A stretch of DNA of 64,000 bases from Puia dinghuensis (lineage in GTDB: Bacteria; Bacteroidota; Bacteroidia; Chitinophagales; Chitinophagaceae), in the NCBI RefSeq assembly GCF_014642875.1, contig NZ_BMJC01000005.1, positions 620,001 through 684,000 on the forward strand, read 5' to 3'. Within the stretch, counting starts at the first letter, position 1. Each line of letters opens with the position of its first letter. Shown here in pieces: positions 25,900-36,252 of this stretch. The notes under the pieces are model-generated. The model saw only the letters and a program-made list of their open reading frames with translations. It was not told the origin of the DNA and ran no database searches. Position numbers and translations under genes: made by a program.

Positions 25900-28800
25900 T
25901 CCTTCTCGATACCGGCCTTTACAAAAGCCGCCCTCCGGGGCGCAGGGACCCTTGCGTCCATCCCCTTGATCCCCCTCCACAGTATCTCATTGAATAAACC
26001 ATCCGGGATCCGGTCAATTTTCGTGAAGTCCAGTTCAGCCGATCTTTTTACCATTTCGTTCCAGGCAGTAGTCTTCTCCGTAAGATCGACATTCGAAGGC
26101 AAACTACGGAATGGGGACATATCCGGCGTAGCCGAAAAACAATTCCACATCGGTGTGGCGGCAGCATCGTACTGGCTCATGGGAGGGATACCCAGTATCA
26201 GTTCCATCGTCCGCAACATAGAAGTAGTGGAATACATCGTATGATCCACGAAACGTCTTTTTACGAACCCTCCCGCAATATACGCAGGGCTGCGATGGGC
26301 ATCTACATGATCGGGTCCGTTTTGCGCATCGTCTTCCAGGACGAACACTACCGTTTCCTTCCAGATAGGGCTGTTGCTAAGGTATTCGATAAATTTTCCC
26401 ACCGCCAGGTCATTATCCGCAACATGAGCGAATGGCGTAGGCCTTCCCCTTCTCACCCCTTCCGTATGATCGTTTGGAAACCGGACGGTATTGAAATGGG
26501 GCACCACTCCCGCCGATAGCAGGGAATCGAAATCCCTTTTCCACCTGCTAAACCTGGCAGTATCCGTAATACTCAGATCCCCGCCGGCATAGCCGGGACA
26601 ATAATGCCCCTGCAGCACGCTGATACTCGGCTTATAATGATCCGCAAATTCCCCATAGGTCCTGAAAGAAACACCCGCCTTCTGACAATGATCCCAGATG
26701 AACCCACCTTTATTATTGGCAACTTCGCGGTTGCCCTCCCCATCATAACTGCCGCCCCGGCCGCCATAACCGGTAGGCCAGGTCTTTTCCAGGTAATCCG
26801 TCGCATAGGCGCCCATGCTCCAGTTGTGCCCATCGCTGCTGACCTCTGCATCTACATAGAAGTTATCCAATAAGACGAACTCGTTTGCCAGCGCATGCTG
26901 ATTAGGAGTGACACGCTCGCCGAACAGCACCAGGCTCGTATCCCCATTGCCTTCCTTCATATCGCCCAATACCTGGTCATAGGTCCGGTTCTCCTTGATG
27001 ATATAGAAAACGTATTTAATGGGGGAAGGATCACCAACCTTCATAGGTATTGGGTTACCCGCTTCCCCGGCAGCCACCAATTCCCCTTTCTTGTTATAAG
27101 GTGTATTCTGATAAACCTGCGCAGAATACTGACTCAGCAATTGATCATCCGGCTCATCGATAATGCTCATCGCTCCTTTGAACAGCCCCCCGATATATTG
27201 TACGGGCTGCGCCTGCTTCAGATCGCCCTGCTGATAATTCACTTCCTGGCGGCGGCCGATCGGATTCGGACCGAAAGGATTGGCCATGGAGGAAAGCCCC
27301 TTTCCATTGGCTACCCAAATCTTTTTTCCTATAACCTTCACCGCCGTCGGATACCAGCCCACGGGTATAAAACCTTTCGACTTAGCTGACCCCGGCTCCC
27401 GCACATCGAATACAGCCAGGCAATTATTATCCGCATTCGCCACATAGAGCGTCTTTTCGTCAGCGCTCAAAGCAAGCGCATTACTGGTTGATCCGGGAGG
27501 CGCATCCGGATACAATGCCGCATTGAGGGTCTCGACGACTTTTCTGGTACGGACATCGATCACCGACACGCTATTGTCATTGGCATTGGCAACGAACAGC
27601 CAGCGACCGTCCTTTGTCAGGCAGAGATCATTGGGATTGTCGCCAACTGCAATCTCTCCCGAAAATTGGCGATGTTCGGTATCAAAAACCAAAAGCTTAT
27701 CACAACCCCAGCAGGTAATGTACAACTCTTTCCTATTGGGAGAAAGAAGACAGGTATACCCTTCTCCCCCTAACCCGATCTGCTGAACGATCTTCTTCGT
27801 GGTAAGATCAACGATATACAGCGAATTATTCTCCTTGGCGACGACATACAACAGTTGCCGCTTGTCATCGATGTCCAGCCCCGCGGGCGAGATCTTTTCC
27901 GGCCATCTTTTCCCCAACGGGATGGTATCGGCAAAGCTGAGGGCATGACCACCGTCCCGCGCTGCGGCTGCCTGGTAGTCGACAGCATATTTCAGTATCC
28001 AGTTATCATTGCCGCCGGACGCATAAAGAAATCTCCCGTCAGCGCTGAATTTCAGCCCCAGCCATGATTTTGGGAGAACCAGGCTGTCTACCACCCGCTC
28101 CTTGCCCACATCTATCAGCTGGATCGTCTGGGTGCTTTCCCCGTTATTGGTCACCGCCACATAATGCTGCGTCGAGACAGCAATATTCAAGGGCAGATCG
28201 CCAAGCGGGAGAGCATGTCCCGCCGGAGTAAGCGTCCATCCATTGGGCAGCAGAACCTTCTTCGGTACCACCTCGGACGATCCATCTGTGCCGGCTCCCA
28301 TATTCGCGCTGCTCCCGGAATGCACACTGGTCCTCACTCCCACTGGGGTCCCCGCATTCGCACCCGCACCCGCCGCGGTCCCCGCATATTTCGAAGGAAA
28401 ATCCTTGTCCAGCTGCGCCAGCGTCTTTGCAATGTCTGTCTGCCCCTCATAATCGACCACCGTTTTTATACGCCTGGCAGTATCATATTGAGAAGCATAT
28501 TGCATTGCCAATTGAGCTCCAACACCACTACCCATCAGCGCAAACTCCTTACCGTTATAATGATATTGATCCGCATAGCCCGACACAAAGGTCAATACCT
28601 CCCTGACATCCGCCACTTGCCCCGGGCGATAATTCATCGAAACCACTATGTATTTCCTCCGGCCAACAAGCGCTGCAAGCAGGGCATCGGGAATCTGATC
28701 TTTGTCGCCACCCTTCCCGTGGATATAGACAACTACCTTGGCATTCTCGATTTCATCCGGAACATAGGAATCCACCAGCTGATCTCTCCCTCCCGGACCA

Positions 28801-29684
28801 TAAGCAAGATCCGGTAGTTTTCTGTAAACCGAGGGAGCCGGCGGAGCAGACTCCGCACTTCCCACCGAGCCGGCGGCATCTGCCGGCATCCCATCCCGCC
28901 AATGATGTTGCCGCAGGTAACTATCCATGGCCTCAGGATGATCTGTCTGCATCCCCTGAACAGATTTCCGCAGCACCATATCCCACATCGCAGGGTTCTC
29001 ACCCGGCCCTTCTACATCCAACCATACGGCGACCCCTTTCTCCCTCGTGACAGCCAGCAGCGCCGTATCCGTTACATTGTCCAATACCGCCAACGAAGCC
29101 CGGCCAAGGAAAGCCCGCAGCTGCTCGGGGTTCTTTACGTCACGAGGTACGCTCGCCATCAGCGGCATTGCCGGCGCTACAGCTCTCCATTTACCATAAT
29201 CCGAGGCCTTATTCAGGTACACCACCACCTGCCTTTCCATCCCCGCGGCCTGTATCTGCCGGTAAGCGGCGGCAGGATCAGCATCCTTAAAATCCAGGTA
29301 TATATTAATATGGTCTTTACAGGCGCGCAGGATATCCTTGAATTCCGGGATACGGTAAGCACCTCCTTTAACAGTCAGCTTCTCTATCTCCTCCAGCGTC
29401 AGGTCACTTACGCGACCTTTACCATTGGTCATCCTGTCTACGGTAGCATCATGACTCAGTACCAGGAAGCTGTCCTTGGTCGTACGCAAGTCCATTTCCG
29501 TATAATCTGCCCCGACCCGGATAGCTTCCTCGACAGCAGCCAGGGTATTTTCCGGAACATTGACGTGATTGCCCCGGTGAGCGATTACAACAAATCCGTT
29601 TTTCACCGCCGGCAAAAGGGTCTGGGCAACAGCAATCTGCCCGAACAGCAATAGGTGCGCAAAAGGCAAAAAGATCTTCTTCAT
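25896..29684 (-). CDS. GDPD / partial alpha-beta hydrolase / beta-propeller / phosphoesterase fusion
   Basis: The protein has 1262 residues with a signal peptide ending AVAQ (about 21). Residues 30-260 form a glycerophosphodiester phosphodiesterase with the active-site set HRG (36-38), EMD (63-65) and SHD (77-79). Residues 290-420 are an alpha/beta-hydrolase half: VVVYIHGKGGDKD and nucleophile elbow GSGVG with Ser386. The chain then runs into a Gly/Ala/Ser linker (433-470) before any catalytic Asp or His appears. A YncE-like propeller (about 480-840) and a PF04185-type phosphoesterase (about 885-1240: IIKENRTYDQVLGDM, FPNDHTEGVR, VLEDDAQNGPDH) follow. It lies 23 bp after susD, so it belongs to the same locus, probably cleaving phosphodiesters and phosphomonoesters in the periplasm. 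Confidence 0.85.
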   Translation of the reverse strand: MKKIFLPFAHLLLFGQIAVAQTLLPAVKNGFVVIAHRGNHVNVPENTLAAVEEAIRVGADYTEMDLRTTKDSFLVLSHDATVDRMTNGKGRVSDLTLEEIEKLTVKGGAYRIPEFKDILRACKDHINIYLDFKDADPAAAYRQIQAAGMERQVVVYLNKASDYGKWRAVAPAMPLMASVPRDVKNPEQLRAFLGRASLAVLDNVTDTALLAVTREKGVAVWLDVEGPGENPAMWDMVLRKSVQGMQTDHPEAMDSYLRQHHWRDGMPADAAGSVGSAESAPPAPSVYRKLPDLAYGPGGRDQLVDSYVPDEIENAKVVVYIHGKGGDKDQIPDALLAALVGRRKYIVVSMNYRPGQVADVREVLTFVSGYADQYHYNGKEFALMGSGVGAQLAMQYASQYDTARRIKTVVDYEGQTDIAKTLAQLDKDFPSKYAGTAAGAGANAGTPVGVRTSVHSGSSANMGAGTDGSSEVVPKKVLLPNGWTLTPAGHALPLGDLPLNIAVSTQHYVAVTNNGESTQTIQLIDVGKERVVDSLVLPKSWLGLKFSADGRFLYASGGNDNWILKYAVDYQAAAARDGGHALSFADTIPLGKRWPEKISPAGLDIDDKRQLLYVVAKENNSLYIVDLTTKKIVQQIGLGGEGYTCLLSPNRKELYITCWGCDKLLVFDTEHRQFSGEIAVGDNPNDLCLTKDGRWLFVANANDNSVSVIDVRTRKVVETLNAALYPDAPPGSTSNALALSADEKTLYVANADNNCLAVFDVREPGSAKSKGFIPVGWYPTAVKVIGKKIWVANGKGLSSMANPFGPNPIGRRQEVNYQQGDLKQAQPVQYIGGLFKGAMSIIDEPDDQLLSQYSAQVYQNTPYNKKGELVAAGEAGNPIPMKVGDPSPIKYVFYIIKENRTYDQVLGDMKEGNGDTSLVLFGERVTPNQHALANEFVLLDNFYVDAEVSSDGHNWSMGAYATDYLEKTWPTGYGGRGGSYDGEGNREVANNKGGFIWDHCQKAGVSFRTYGEFADHYKPSISVLQGHYCPGYAGGDLSITDTARFSRWKRDFDSLLSAGVVPHFNTVRFPNDHTEGVRRGRPTPFAHVADNDLAVGKFIEYLSNSPIWKETVVFVLEDDAQNGPDHVDAHRSPAYIAGGFVKRRFVDHTMYSTTSMLRTMELILGIPPMSQYDAAATPMWNCFSATPDMSPFRSLPSNVDLTEKTTAWNEMVKRSAELDFTKIDRIPDGLFNEILWRGIKGMDARVPAPRRAAFVKAGIEKD

Positions 29685-29707
29685 ATATAAAAAATTAACT
29701 TGCTACA

Positions 29708-31393
29708 TCACCAGGGTTTCCCCGTCCCCTGGCAGACCCACGGTTTCGACCAGGCGCTGTTTTGATAACTATTAGTGGCATCCGCGCCATATCCCGAATA
29801 ACTCGTCAGCTGAAGGTTATTCTCTGCTGACTCCGTATTAGCCCAATTCAGGTTCCGTTCATCCAGCATATAATACAATCGAACGGGCAACACCGGGCAT
29901 TTTGCGTGTGGACCTGACACCAGCACCGGGTATCCTGTCCGCCGCCAATCAAACCAGGATTCGGTGGCTGCCGTCCACGAGGCTATCCATTTCTGGGTGA
30001 TCAGTTGTTGCAACGTGCCATTGAAGGCTACCGAAGGTTGGGCAATATAAAAAGAGTAGGCGCCTGCAAGTCCCCAGGCTACAAAGGAAGCCTGGATCGC
30101 TGCATTATAATGTGTTTGCGCATCCCCGGCAGCCCAACCCTTTAATGCGGCCTCAGCGAGGATGAAATGAACCTCGGCAGCCGATAACAACCTCACTTTT
30201 AACAGTGACCCATTGGCGCCCGTATAAATAGTGTTCAACCAGGACACATGAGGATTGTGAGCGCCCTGGGAAGGGTCGGGTCCCAGATTATACACCGGCC
30301 CCCCTTGGATGGCAGGCGGAAGACCTACATAATTGGGGTCCTGGTTGATAGCGTTTACCGTTAACCCTTTTGCAGCAAGCACATCTGGTGACAGGTAACG
30401 TACTTGCCGGCTTTCGCCTCCTACAATAGTGTCCACGATCTTATCGGTGCGGGCAGGGAAATTGTTCTGCACATGGAGGAATATCTGCACTTTGTTTGCC
30501 CATACACCCAGCCTGGGATCATTCATAGACTCCAGAGTTTTGACGAAAGTGGCGCACATTTTAGTCTGCCGGTAGTGCCCGCTATCCGAATTGTAGGCGA
30601 CTGCGTTTGGCCAGGAATCGTTAACGCTGTTGCCCGCAAAGCCCATCAGGGCGTCATCGTTCGCAGAGGTGATGATTGGATAGGTAGTGGGATCGGCAAC
30701 GATCTTTTCAATCCCGGCTTTGGCAATAGCAGGCAGCTTGTCCGATATCCGTAGATAGTACCGCAAAGCCAGGGAGTTGGCCAGCTTGCGCCATTGAGCC
30801 GGATTCCCGTTATAATAGACATCCGCCGTCCCTATCGCACCTGTATAGGCATTTGCCGGCTTGGCAAGAAGCGTATTGGCTTTTTGAAGATCCGCCAGAA
30901 TACCCCTATAGATGGATTGCTGGCTGTCATAAGGAGGGAAGGTATTGCCGGCATCCCCTTCCAGGGCTTGGGAGTAAGGCGCGTCTCCCCATACATCAGC
31001 GATCAGTCCAAAGATCATGGACTTCATCGTCAGGCTGATCCCCTGCTGAAATTCGAATCCAAGCGCTACACTTCTGTCATAGACGTATTTGTTGTTTCGC
31101 AGGATATCATACCAGGGAGTCCAGGTATTGGTCCCGCTCCAATCGTATTCATTGTGCGGACCGGTCCCCCCGTCGTTCTGGGTATGCTGCATGACCCCCG
31201 CAATATCCCCATATCCCAAGTTGACATATTGCTGCCCGGTAGTCGTCAGAACAGTAGATAATACTAAGTTGGGGCTGGTGGTAGAAGGATCCGCTCCATT
31301 GGGGTTCTGATTCAGCCGCTCCAATTGCTTTTTGCAGCCGCAGAACATCACGACCAACACCAATACCGCAAGAACATGTCTCATAGTAGTCAC
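29708..31393 (-). CDS. SusD-like outer-membrane lipoprotein (SusD_2 type)
   Basis: The protein has 561 residues with signal peptide and lipobox (VVMFCGC). SusD/RagB features include LERLNQNPNGADPSTTSPNL at the mature start, VWGDAPYSQAL, the helical TPR-like segment PAQWRKLANSLALRYYLRIS, and VRLLSAAEVHFILAEAAL near the C-terminus. It caps the SusC barrel and captures the ligand. It is 3 bp downstream of susC and 23 bp upstream of the phosphodiesterase fusion, so these three work together. Confidence 0.93.
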   Translation of the reverse strand: MTTMRHVLAVLVLVVMFCGCKKQLERLNQNPNGADPSTTSPNLVLSTVLTTTGQQYVNLGYGDIAGVMQHTQNDGGTGPHNEYDWSGTNTWTPWYDILRNNKYVYDRSVALGFEFQQGISLTMKSMIFGLIADVWGDAPYSQALEGDAGNTFPPYDSQQSIYRGILADLQKANTLLAKPANAYTGAIGTADVYYNGNPAQWRKLANSLALRYYLRISDKLPAIAKAGIEKIVADPTTYPIITSANDDALMGFAGNSVNDSWPNAVAYNSDSGHYRQTKMCATFVKTLESMNDPRLGVWANKVQIFLHVQNNFPARTDKIVDTIVGGESRQVRYLSPDVLAAKGLTVNAINQDPNYVGLPPAIQGGPVYNLGPDPSQGAHNPHVSWLNTIYTGANGSLLKVRLLSAAEVHFILAEAALKGWAAGDAQTHYNAAIQASFVAWGLAGAYSFYIAQPSVAFNGTLQQLITQKWIASWTAATESWFDWRRTGYPVLVSGPHAKCPVLPVRLYYMLDERNLNWANTESAENNLQLTSYSGYGADATNSYQNSAWSKPWVCQGTGKPW

Positions 31394-31396
31394 TAT

Positions 31397-34300
31397 TTAA
31401 AATATTACGTTCAACTTAAATCCCACAGGGATCACCCATGGATAGACATTATATCTTTCAATTCCCTGTTTGAACTGAATACCATTCCCTTGTACATTCG
31501 TGGAAGGTTGGTAAGCATTCTCCGGATCGATATTGATCTTTGCAGCCGTCCACAAAATGATATTCCTGCTATATACCGAAATGCTGGCATTCTGTGCTTT
31601 CAAAACCTTGACGACCCTCGCCGGCAATGCATAGGCCACGGATATTTCACGCAGCTTCAGGTAGGAGGCAGGAAAAAGATAAGCGCGGGTAAAACCAAAG
31701 GCCGTCGCACCCGCAAAAGGGAGTATAGCCGTACCGTTACGCGCGTTGATGTTCTGTCCCAGGTTTTCGATATAGCCGGTGGGATGGCCAGTTGCATCAT
31801 ATCCGGACGCCCGTACCCCGGGAATGAACACCCCGCCATAGGGAAGGGTATATGGCCCATAGGTAAAAGGATATCCATTGTATTCCGGAGTAGGGCCCCC
31901 CACCAGGGGGAAATTATTACCCGTACTGCGGATCAGCTTGCCCGAATTGGCCACCAGGTAATCGTGAAGCTGCTGACCGGTCTTGTTACCCGGATTGATA
32001 AGATGGTCATAGAACAGAGAGGACTGCCCGAACTCCTCACCATAGCGATAGGTCTGGGAGACAAAGTCACCGCCATTCCGCCAATCGAGCGTGAAGCTCA
32101 GACTCCACTGCTTGTAGGAAATAGAAGACTGGAACCCCATGATAAACTTGGGATTGAAATTGCCGATCTTATTACGCGCATTGATAGCGCTGACGGATTG
32201 CCATTTACCCGTATTGTCAAGCAGCGGATACCCATAATAGGGAGACCCCTTATCTGTGACCGTGACCATCTGGGCGTCATAAATATCCCCGATCTCATCG
32301 CCAACATAGGTCCAGGCGCCACCCGCAGCATCAGTCCATAGAGTGAAGTAAGGCAAGCCGCTGTATAATTTAACAAGCGTAGTCCGGCTCCGGGTAAAAT
32401 TGGCGGTGGCATCCCATCGCCAGTCCCGGCCCAGAACGGGGGTGCCGCCCAGGGATAACTCGATGCCCCTGCTCCGGAGCAGTCCGGCATTGATACTCCT
32501 GGAGGTGTAACCGGAAGAAGGTGGCGTTTCAGTGCTGAATATCTGGTTTTTATTTTCCACTACGTAGTAGGTCGCCGCCAGCCTGAGCCTGCTCTGGAAC
32601 ATATTGAGATCGACCCCGCCTTCATAGGAAGTCGCGATCTCGGGCTTAAGGTTCTGGTTAAGTAGGTTAGCGGAAGTAGACAGTCGGGGAATGCCGCTCC
32701 AGGCGCCCGTATCGGATAATACGGCAAGCAGCTGATAAGGACCGGCATCATTCCCAACCTGGGCAACGCCACCCCTCAGCTTGATCATATCGATAGCCCG
32801 CGAGTGAATGCCGGCAATGGCATTGACCAGCAGGCTGAGAGAAGCAGAGGGGTAAAAATAAGGCTGCGCATTCGGCAGGGTGCTGGACCAGTCGTTGCGG
32901 CCGGTAATATCCAGGTAAGCCATGTCCTTATAACCGATATTCATCAGGCCATAGAGACTCTTGACTCCCTTCTGATACGAAGTGCTGGAATAGCTCAGGT
33001 TATTGGGCAGTATATTCTGGATCGTGAATACGCCGGGCACGATCAGGCCGCCCGCGCCATCCACGGTAGCCGTCCGGACTGTTGCGCCTTTCTGATAACG
33101 GGTATTGCCACCGGCCGAAACGGACAGACTGAAATGAGAAAATGCATGCTTGTAGGTGAGCAGGAAGTCGGCATTATTTTCAAAGGAATTGAGATTGATA
33201 ATACCATAGCCTCCCCCGGGATCATCCGTATAGCTCTCTGGGATCTTTAGTTCCCGCTTTTCATTATAAGTGTCCAGGCCATAGCGGGCCATCAGACTAA
33301 AAGCAGGGCTCATCTGCCAGTCCGCCTTGATATTGCCGAAAACCCTGTCGCGGACAAAGCTGTTCTTCACTTCATATGCGAGGAAATAGGGATTGTTGAA
33401 GGCGCCTTTATACTGGGTGCGTTGTTGGATGCCCTGCTCACCGGGAAGCCAGTAACTCGTCAGGTCACGGATGTCGATATGCGGAGATACATCATAGGCC
33501 GCTTCCAGGGGATTGGATCCCCGCTCCCCTGCCGGACGATTATTGGAATTGTTCCGGCTAAAATCGATGCTTGTGCTAAGACGCAGGGTCTTGTAAATAC
33601 GCAGCCCGGAGTTCAGGTTGAGGCTGTTGAGATAAAGGTCCGAAATGGGGATGATTCCCCTGTTGGACATATTCGCATAGGAAAGCCGGTAGTAGGAAGA
33701 CTCATTGCTATTGGCGATCGCAACGCCGTTGGTGCTGGTAATACCTGTCTGTACGAAATGTTTGACATTATCCGGATGAGAGATGAGAGGTAAAGCAATT
33801 GGATTACCGTTCGCATCGAGGGGGCTATTCCACTGCACTGCAGTATACCCCTTGTTCAGCTCTGGCCCAAAAGTATGCGCATTCTCCTGGATCAGGCTTC
33901 CGAAAGGGTTGGATAGTGGATTGCCGCTTACGGAGACCGGAATAGCAGAAAACGCACCTGATCCAAAGGTATGCTGGAACTTCAGAAACTTATACGGTTG
34001 ATCAAAAACCGTACTCGAAGTCAGGCTCACGGTCATCTTTCGGACATCGCGCCCGGATTTGGTGGTGATCAGGACAACTCCATTACCCGCCCTTGATCCG
34101 TACAGGGCTGCCGCGCTGGGCCCCTTCAGCACGGTTACACTTTCAATATCATCCGGGTTGATGCTGGAGAGGGCATTGCCATAATCGACCCGGTTATTGA
34201 TACCTACATCACTTATATTATTCAAGGTGTTGGCAATAGGGACGCCGTCCACCACAAATAAGGGTTGATTGTCGCTGCTCAGGGAAGTGGCTCCCCGGAT

Positions 34301-35050
34301 GATGATGCTCACGGATGAACCTGTGCCGCTGGTGGAATTGATGGTGACTCCGGCGACCTTGCCGGACATGGCGCTCAATATATTTTCCTGGTTCACCCGG
34401 GTAAATTCCTTCCCGCCTACTTCCTCGACAGAATAGCCCAGGGAACGTTTTGCCCGGGTAATACCAAGGGCGGTGACGACTACACCGGAAAGCTCCTGTG
34501 ACGATGTCTCCAGCACCACTTCCACCTGTGTACGGCCCGCAAGCGGTAGCTCTACCGTTTTAAAACCAACGGACGTAAATACCAGCACGGCATCGGGTCC
34601 GGATACCCGTAAATGGAAGCTGCCATCATTGAGGGTATGTGTGGCGTTGGAGGTTCCTTTCTCAGTGACGGAAATACCTTCCAGGGCAGCTCCGCTCGCC
34701 GAGCGTACAACCCCGTTTATCTCTAACTCAGCCACGGGAGCCGCTGCTGGCGGGATCTGCCTGATAACAAAACTTTTACCTACCAATTGATATCCAATTT
34801 GCCTGCCTTTAAAACAAGCATCGAGCACGGCTTCAATGGTGGCGTCCTTCACTTGGATACTAACAGGAGCCACGCCTTCCAGCAGAGACTCTTTGTATAC
34901 AAACGAGACGCCGGTCTGCCGGGTGATCTCTCTGAAAACCTGTTGCGGGGAAACGTTCTTGACAACCAGCGTTACCTTTTGTGCATAGCCGCCCATGCTG
35001 AGCTGCAGGCAAAAGGCCAGAATGCAGAAAGCAGTTAATTTCATAGCCAA
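31397..35050 (-). CDS. SusC/RagA TonB-dependent transporter with STN signalling domain
   Basis: The protein has 1217 residues with a signal peptide ending GGYAQ. Residues 24-105 are a secretin/TonB short N-terminal (STN) domain (VSPQQVFREITRQTGVSFVY). A carboxypeptidase-regulatory-like domain (about 112-195), a plug with VVVTALGITRAKRSLGYSVEEV, and the family motif GSRAGNGVVLITTKSG follow, then a long barrel ending in YNVYPWVIPVGFKLNVIF. The STN domain fits regulation by the upstream FecR and ECF sigma pair: ligand binding signals through FecR to release the sigma factor. Confidence 0.95.
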   Translation of the reverse strand: MAMKLTAFCILAFCLQLSMGGYAQKVTLVVKNVSPQQVFREITRQTGVSFVYKESLLEGVAPVSIQVKDATIEAVLDACFKGRQIGYQLVGKSFVIRQIPPAAAPVAELEINGVVRSASGAALEGISVTEKGTSNATHTLNDGSFHLRVSGPDAVLVFTSVGFKTVELPLAGRTQVEVVLETSSQELSGVVVTALGITRAKRSLGYSVEEVGGKEFTRVNQENILSAMSGKVAGVTINSTSGTGSSVSIIIRGATSLSSDNQPLFVVDGVPIANTLNNISDVGINNRVDYGNALSSINPDDIESVTVLKGPSAAALYGSRAGNGVVLITTKSGRDVRKMTVSLTSSTVFDQPYKFLKFQHTFGSGAFSAIPVSVSGNPLSNPFGSLIQENAHTFGPELNKGYTAVQWNSPLDANGNPIALPLISHPDNVKHFVQTGITSTNGVAIANSNESSYYRLSYANMSNRGIIPISDLYLNSLNLNSGLRIYKTLRLSTSIDFSRNNSNNRPAGERGSNPLEAAYDVSPHIDIRDLTSYWLPGEQGIQQRTQYKGAFNNPYFLAYEVKNSFVRDRVFGNIKADWQMSPAFSLMARYGLDTYNEKRELKIPESYTDDPGGGYGIINLNSFENNADFLLTYKHAFSHFSLSVSAGGNTRYQKGATVRTATVDGAGGLIVPGVFTIQNILPNNLSYSSTSYQKGVKSLYGLMNIGYKDMAYLDITGRNDWSSTLPNAQPYFYPSASLSLLVNAIAGIHSRAIDMIKLRGGVAQVGNDAGPYQLLAVLSDTGAWSGIPRLSTSANLLNQNLKPEIATSYEGGVDLNMFQSRLRLAATYYVVENKNQIFSTETPPSSGYTSRSINAGLLRSRGIELSLGGTPVLGRDWRWDATANFTRSRTTLVKLYSGLPYFTLWTDAAGGAWTYVGDEIGDIYDAQMVTVTDKGSPYYGYPLLDNTGKWQSVSAINARNKIGNFNPKFIMGFQSSISYKQWSLSFTLDWRNGGDFVSQTYRYGEEFGQSSLFYDHLINPGNKTGQQLHDYLVANSGKLIRSTGNNFPLVGGPTPEYNGYPFTYGPYTLPYGGVFIPGVRASGYDATGHPTGYIENLGQNINARNGTAILPFAGATAFGFTRAYLFPASYLKLREISVAYALPARVVKVLKAQNASISVYSRNIILWTAAKINIDPENAYQPSTNVQGNGIQFKQGIERYNVYPWVIPVGFKLNVIF

Positions 35051-35056
35051 TAAAGT

Positions 35057-36199
35057 TTATGGAAGCACCAATACTTTTTTACCTTCTATCTTAAAATGAT
35101 TGGTTCCACTGGCTTCCAGCAGAGCAAGCACATCTGCCAGATCCAGGTTCTTGCTGATATTGCCGCCAAGCGGCGCCTTATCAGGCTGGACACGGTAAAC
35201 GATCTCTATATCATACCACCTGGAAAGCTGTCGCATGATAGCGGTCAGATCAGTATTATCAAATTCAAACAGCCCATTTTTCCATGCCGTCGCCTGAAGG
35301 GTATCGACCTGCTTCACCCGCAGTTGATGATTGACGCTGTCAAAGGCAGCCTGCTGACCAGGCATTAATCTTGTGACCAGTTCGCCCTTGGATACGGCAA
35401 CAGCGCCCTGTAGTAAGGTGGTATTGATCGTTTGTTCATCGGGGTAAGCCATAATATCGAAGTGTGTCCCCAGCACATTGACCCGCCCTCCATCCCCGGA
35501 AGGTGTACGTATATTCACGATAAAAGGCATGTGAGGGTTCTGCTCTATCTCAAAATACCCTTCACCCGTCAGCTCGACCGCACGTTCGTTGCCTTGGAAA
35601 GTAGCTGGGAATCGCAGCGAGGAAGCGGAGTTGAGCCATACCCTGCTGCCGTCGGGAAGGACAACCCGGTATTGTCCACCCCTGGGTGTCATGATCGTAT
35701 TATAGTATAAGCCCGCTTCGTCAGGCCCAGCCATAGCAACCAGCGAAACTGTACCATTGCCCTTGATGATCCGCGTAATCCCCTGCTGTGCAATCTGCCC
35801 ATTATGAACGCTATCCAGTGCTATCCGACTCCCATCGGCAAGCAAAAGCACAGCTTTGTTGATATTGCCCGGTGCAATCCTGGCAACTTGCGGCCGATGA
35901 GAGTCGCCTGCATCAGGCTGTTGTCGCATTTTTACAAGCCAGATCGATAAAACGAAGCCCATTAAAGCCGCGGCAACAGCAGTAGACCGCACCAAAACCC
36001 GACGAACAGCCTTCCGCTTGCCCGCCGCGATTACATCGTGCTCTGTCAACACTCCCTGCCACATAGCTGCAAAATCCTTCTGCCAATATTCTTCAAAGCC
36101 TCCTTCAAGGATAGCCGTCCGCAGTTCCTCCCATTCCGGCTGTGAAAGGCCATCGTTCCGGTATAATTGTAGCAGATGGGAGAAACGTTCGGGCGTCAT
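35057..36199 (-). CDS. FecR-family anti-sigma factor
   Basis: The protein has 380 residues from ATG 36199 (MTPERFSHLLQLYRND). A longer frame to 36283 overlaps the sigma gene. A cytoplasmic N-terminal anti-sigma region (about 1-75), one transmembrane helix (AVAAALMGFVLSIWLV) and a periplasmic FecR domain follow (VVLPDGSRVWLNSASSLRFPATF, VELTGEGYFEI, then a C-terminal DUF4974-like segment DNTDLTAIMRQLSRWYDIEI). It lies 7 bp before susC and 53 bp after the sigma gene. It links ligand sensing by the STN domain to gene expression. Confidence 0.93.
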   Translation of the reverse strand: MTPERFSHLLQLYRNDGLSQPEWEELRTAILEGGFEEYWQKDFAAMWQGVLTEHDVIAAGKRKAVRRVLVRSTAVAAALMGFVLSIWLVKMRQQPDAGDSHRPQVARIAPGNINKAVLLLADGSRIALDSVHNGQIAQQGITRIIKGNGTVSLVAMAGPDEAGLYYNTIMTPRGGQYRVVLPDGSRVWLNSASSLRFPATFQGNERAVELTGEGYFEIEQNPHMPFIVNIRTPSGDGGRVNVLGTHFDIMAYPDEQTINTTLLQGAVAVSKGELVTRLMPGQQAAFDSVNHQLRVKQVDTLQATAWKNGLFEFDNTDLTAIMRQLSRWYDIEIVYRVQPDKAPLGGNISKNLDLADVLALLEASGTNHFKIEGKKVLVLP

Positions 36200-36252
36200 A
36201 TAGCATAAAGACGATGCACAGGAAAGATCGGCCCAATCGAAAAGCAAATAAA

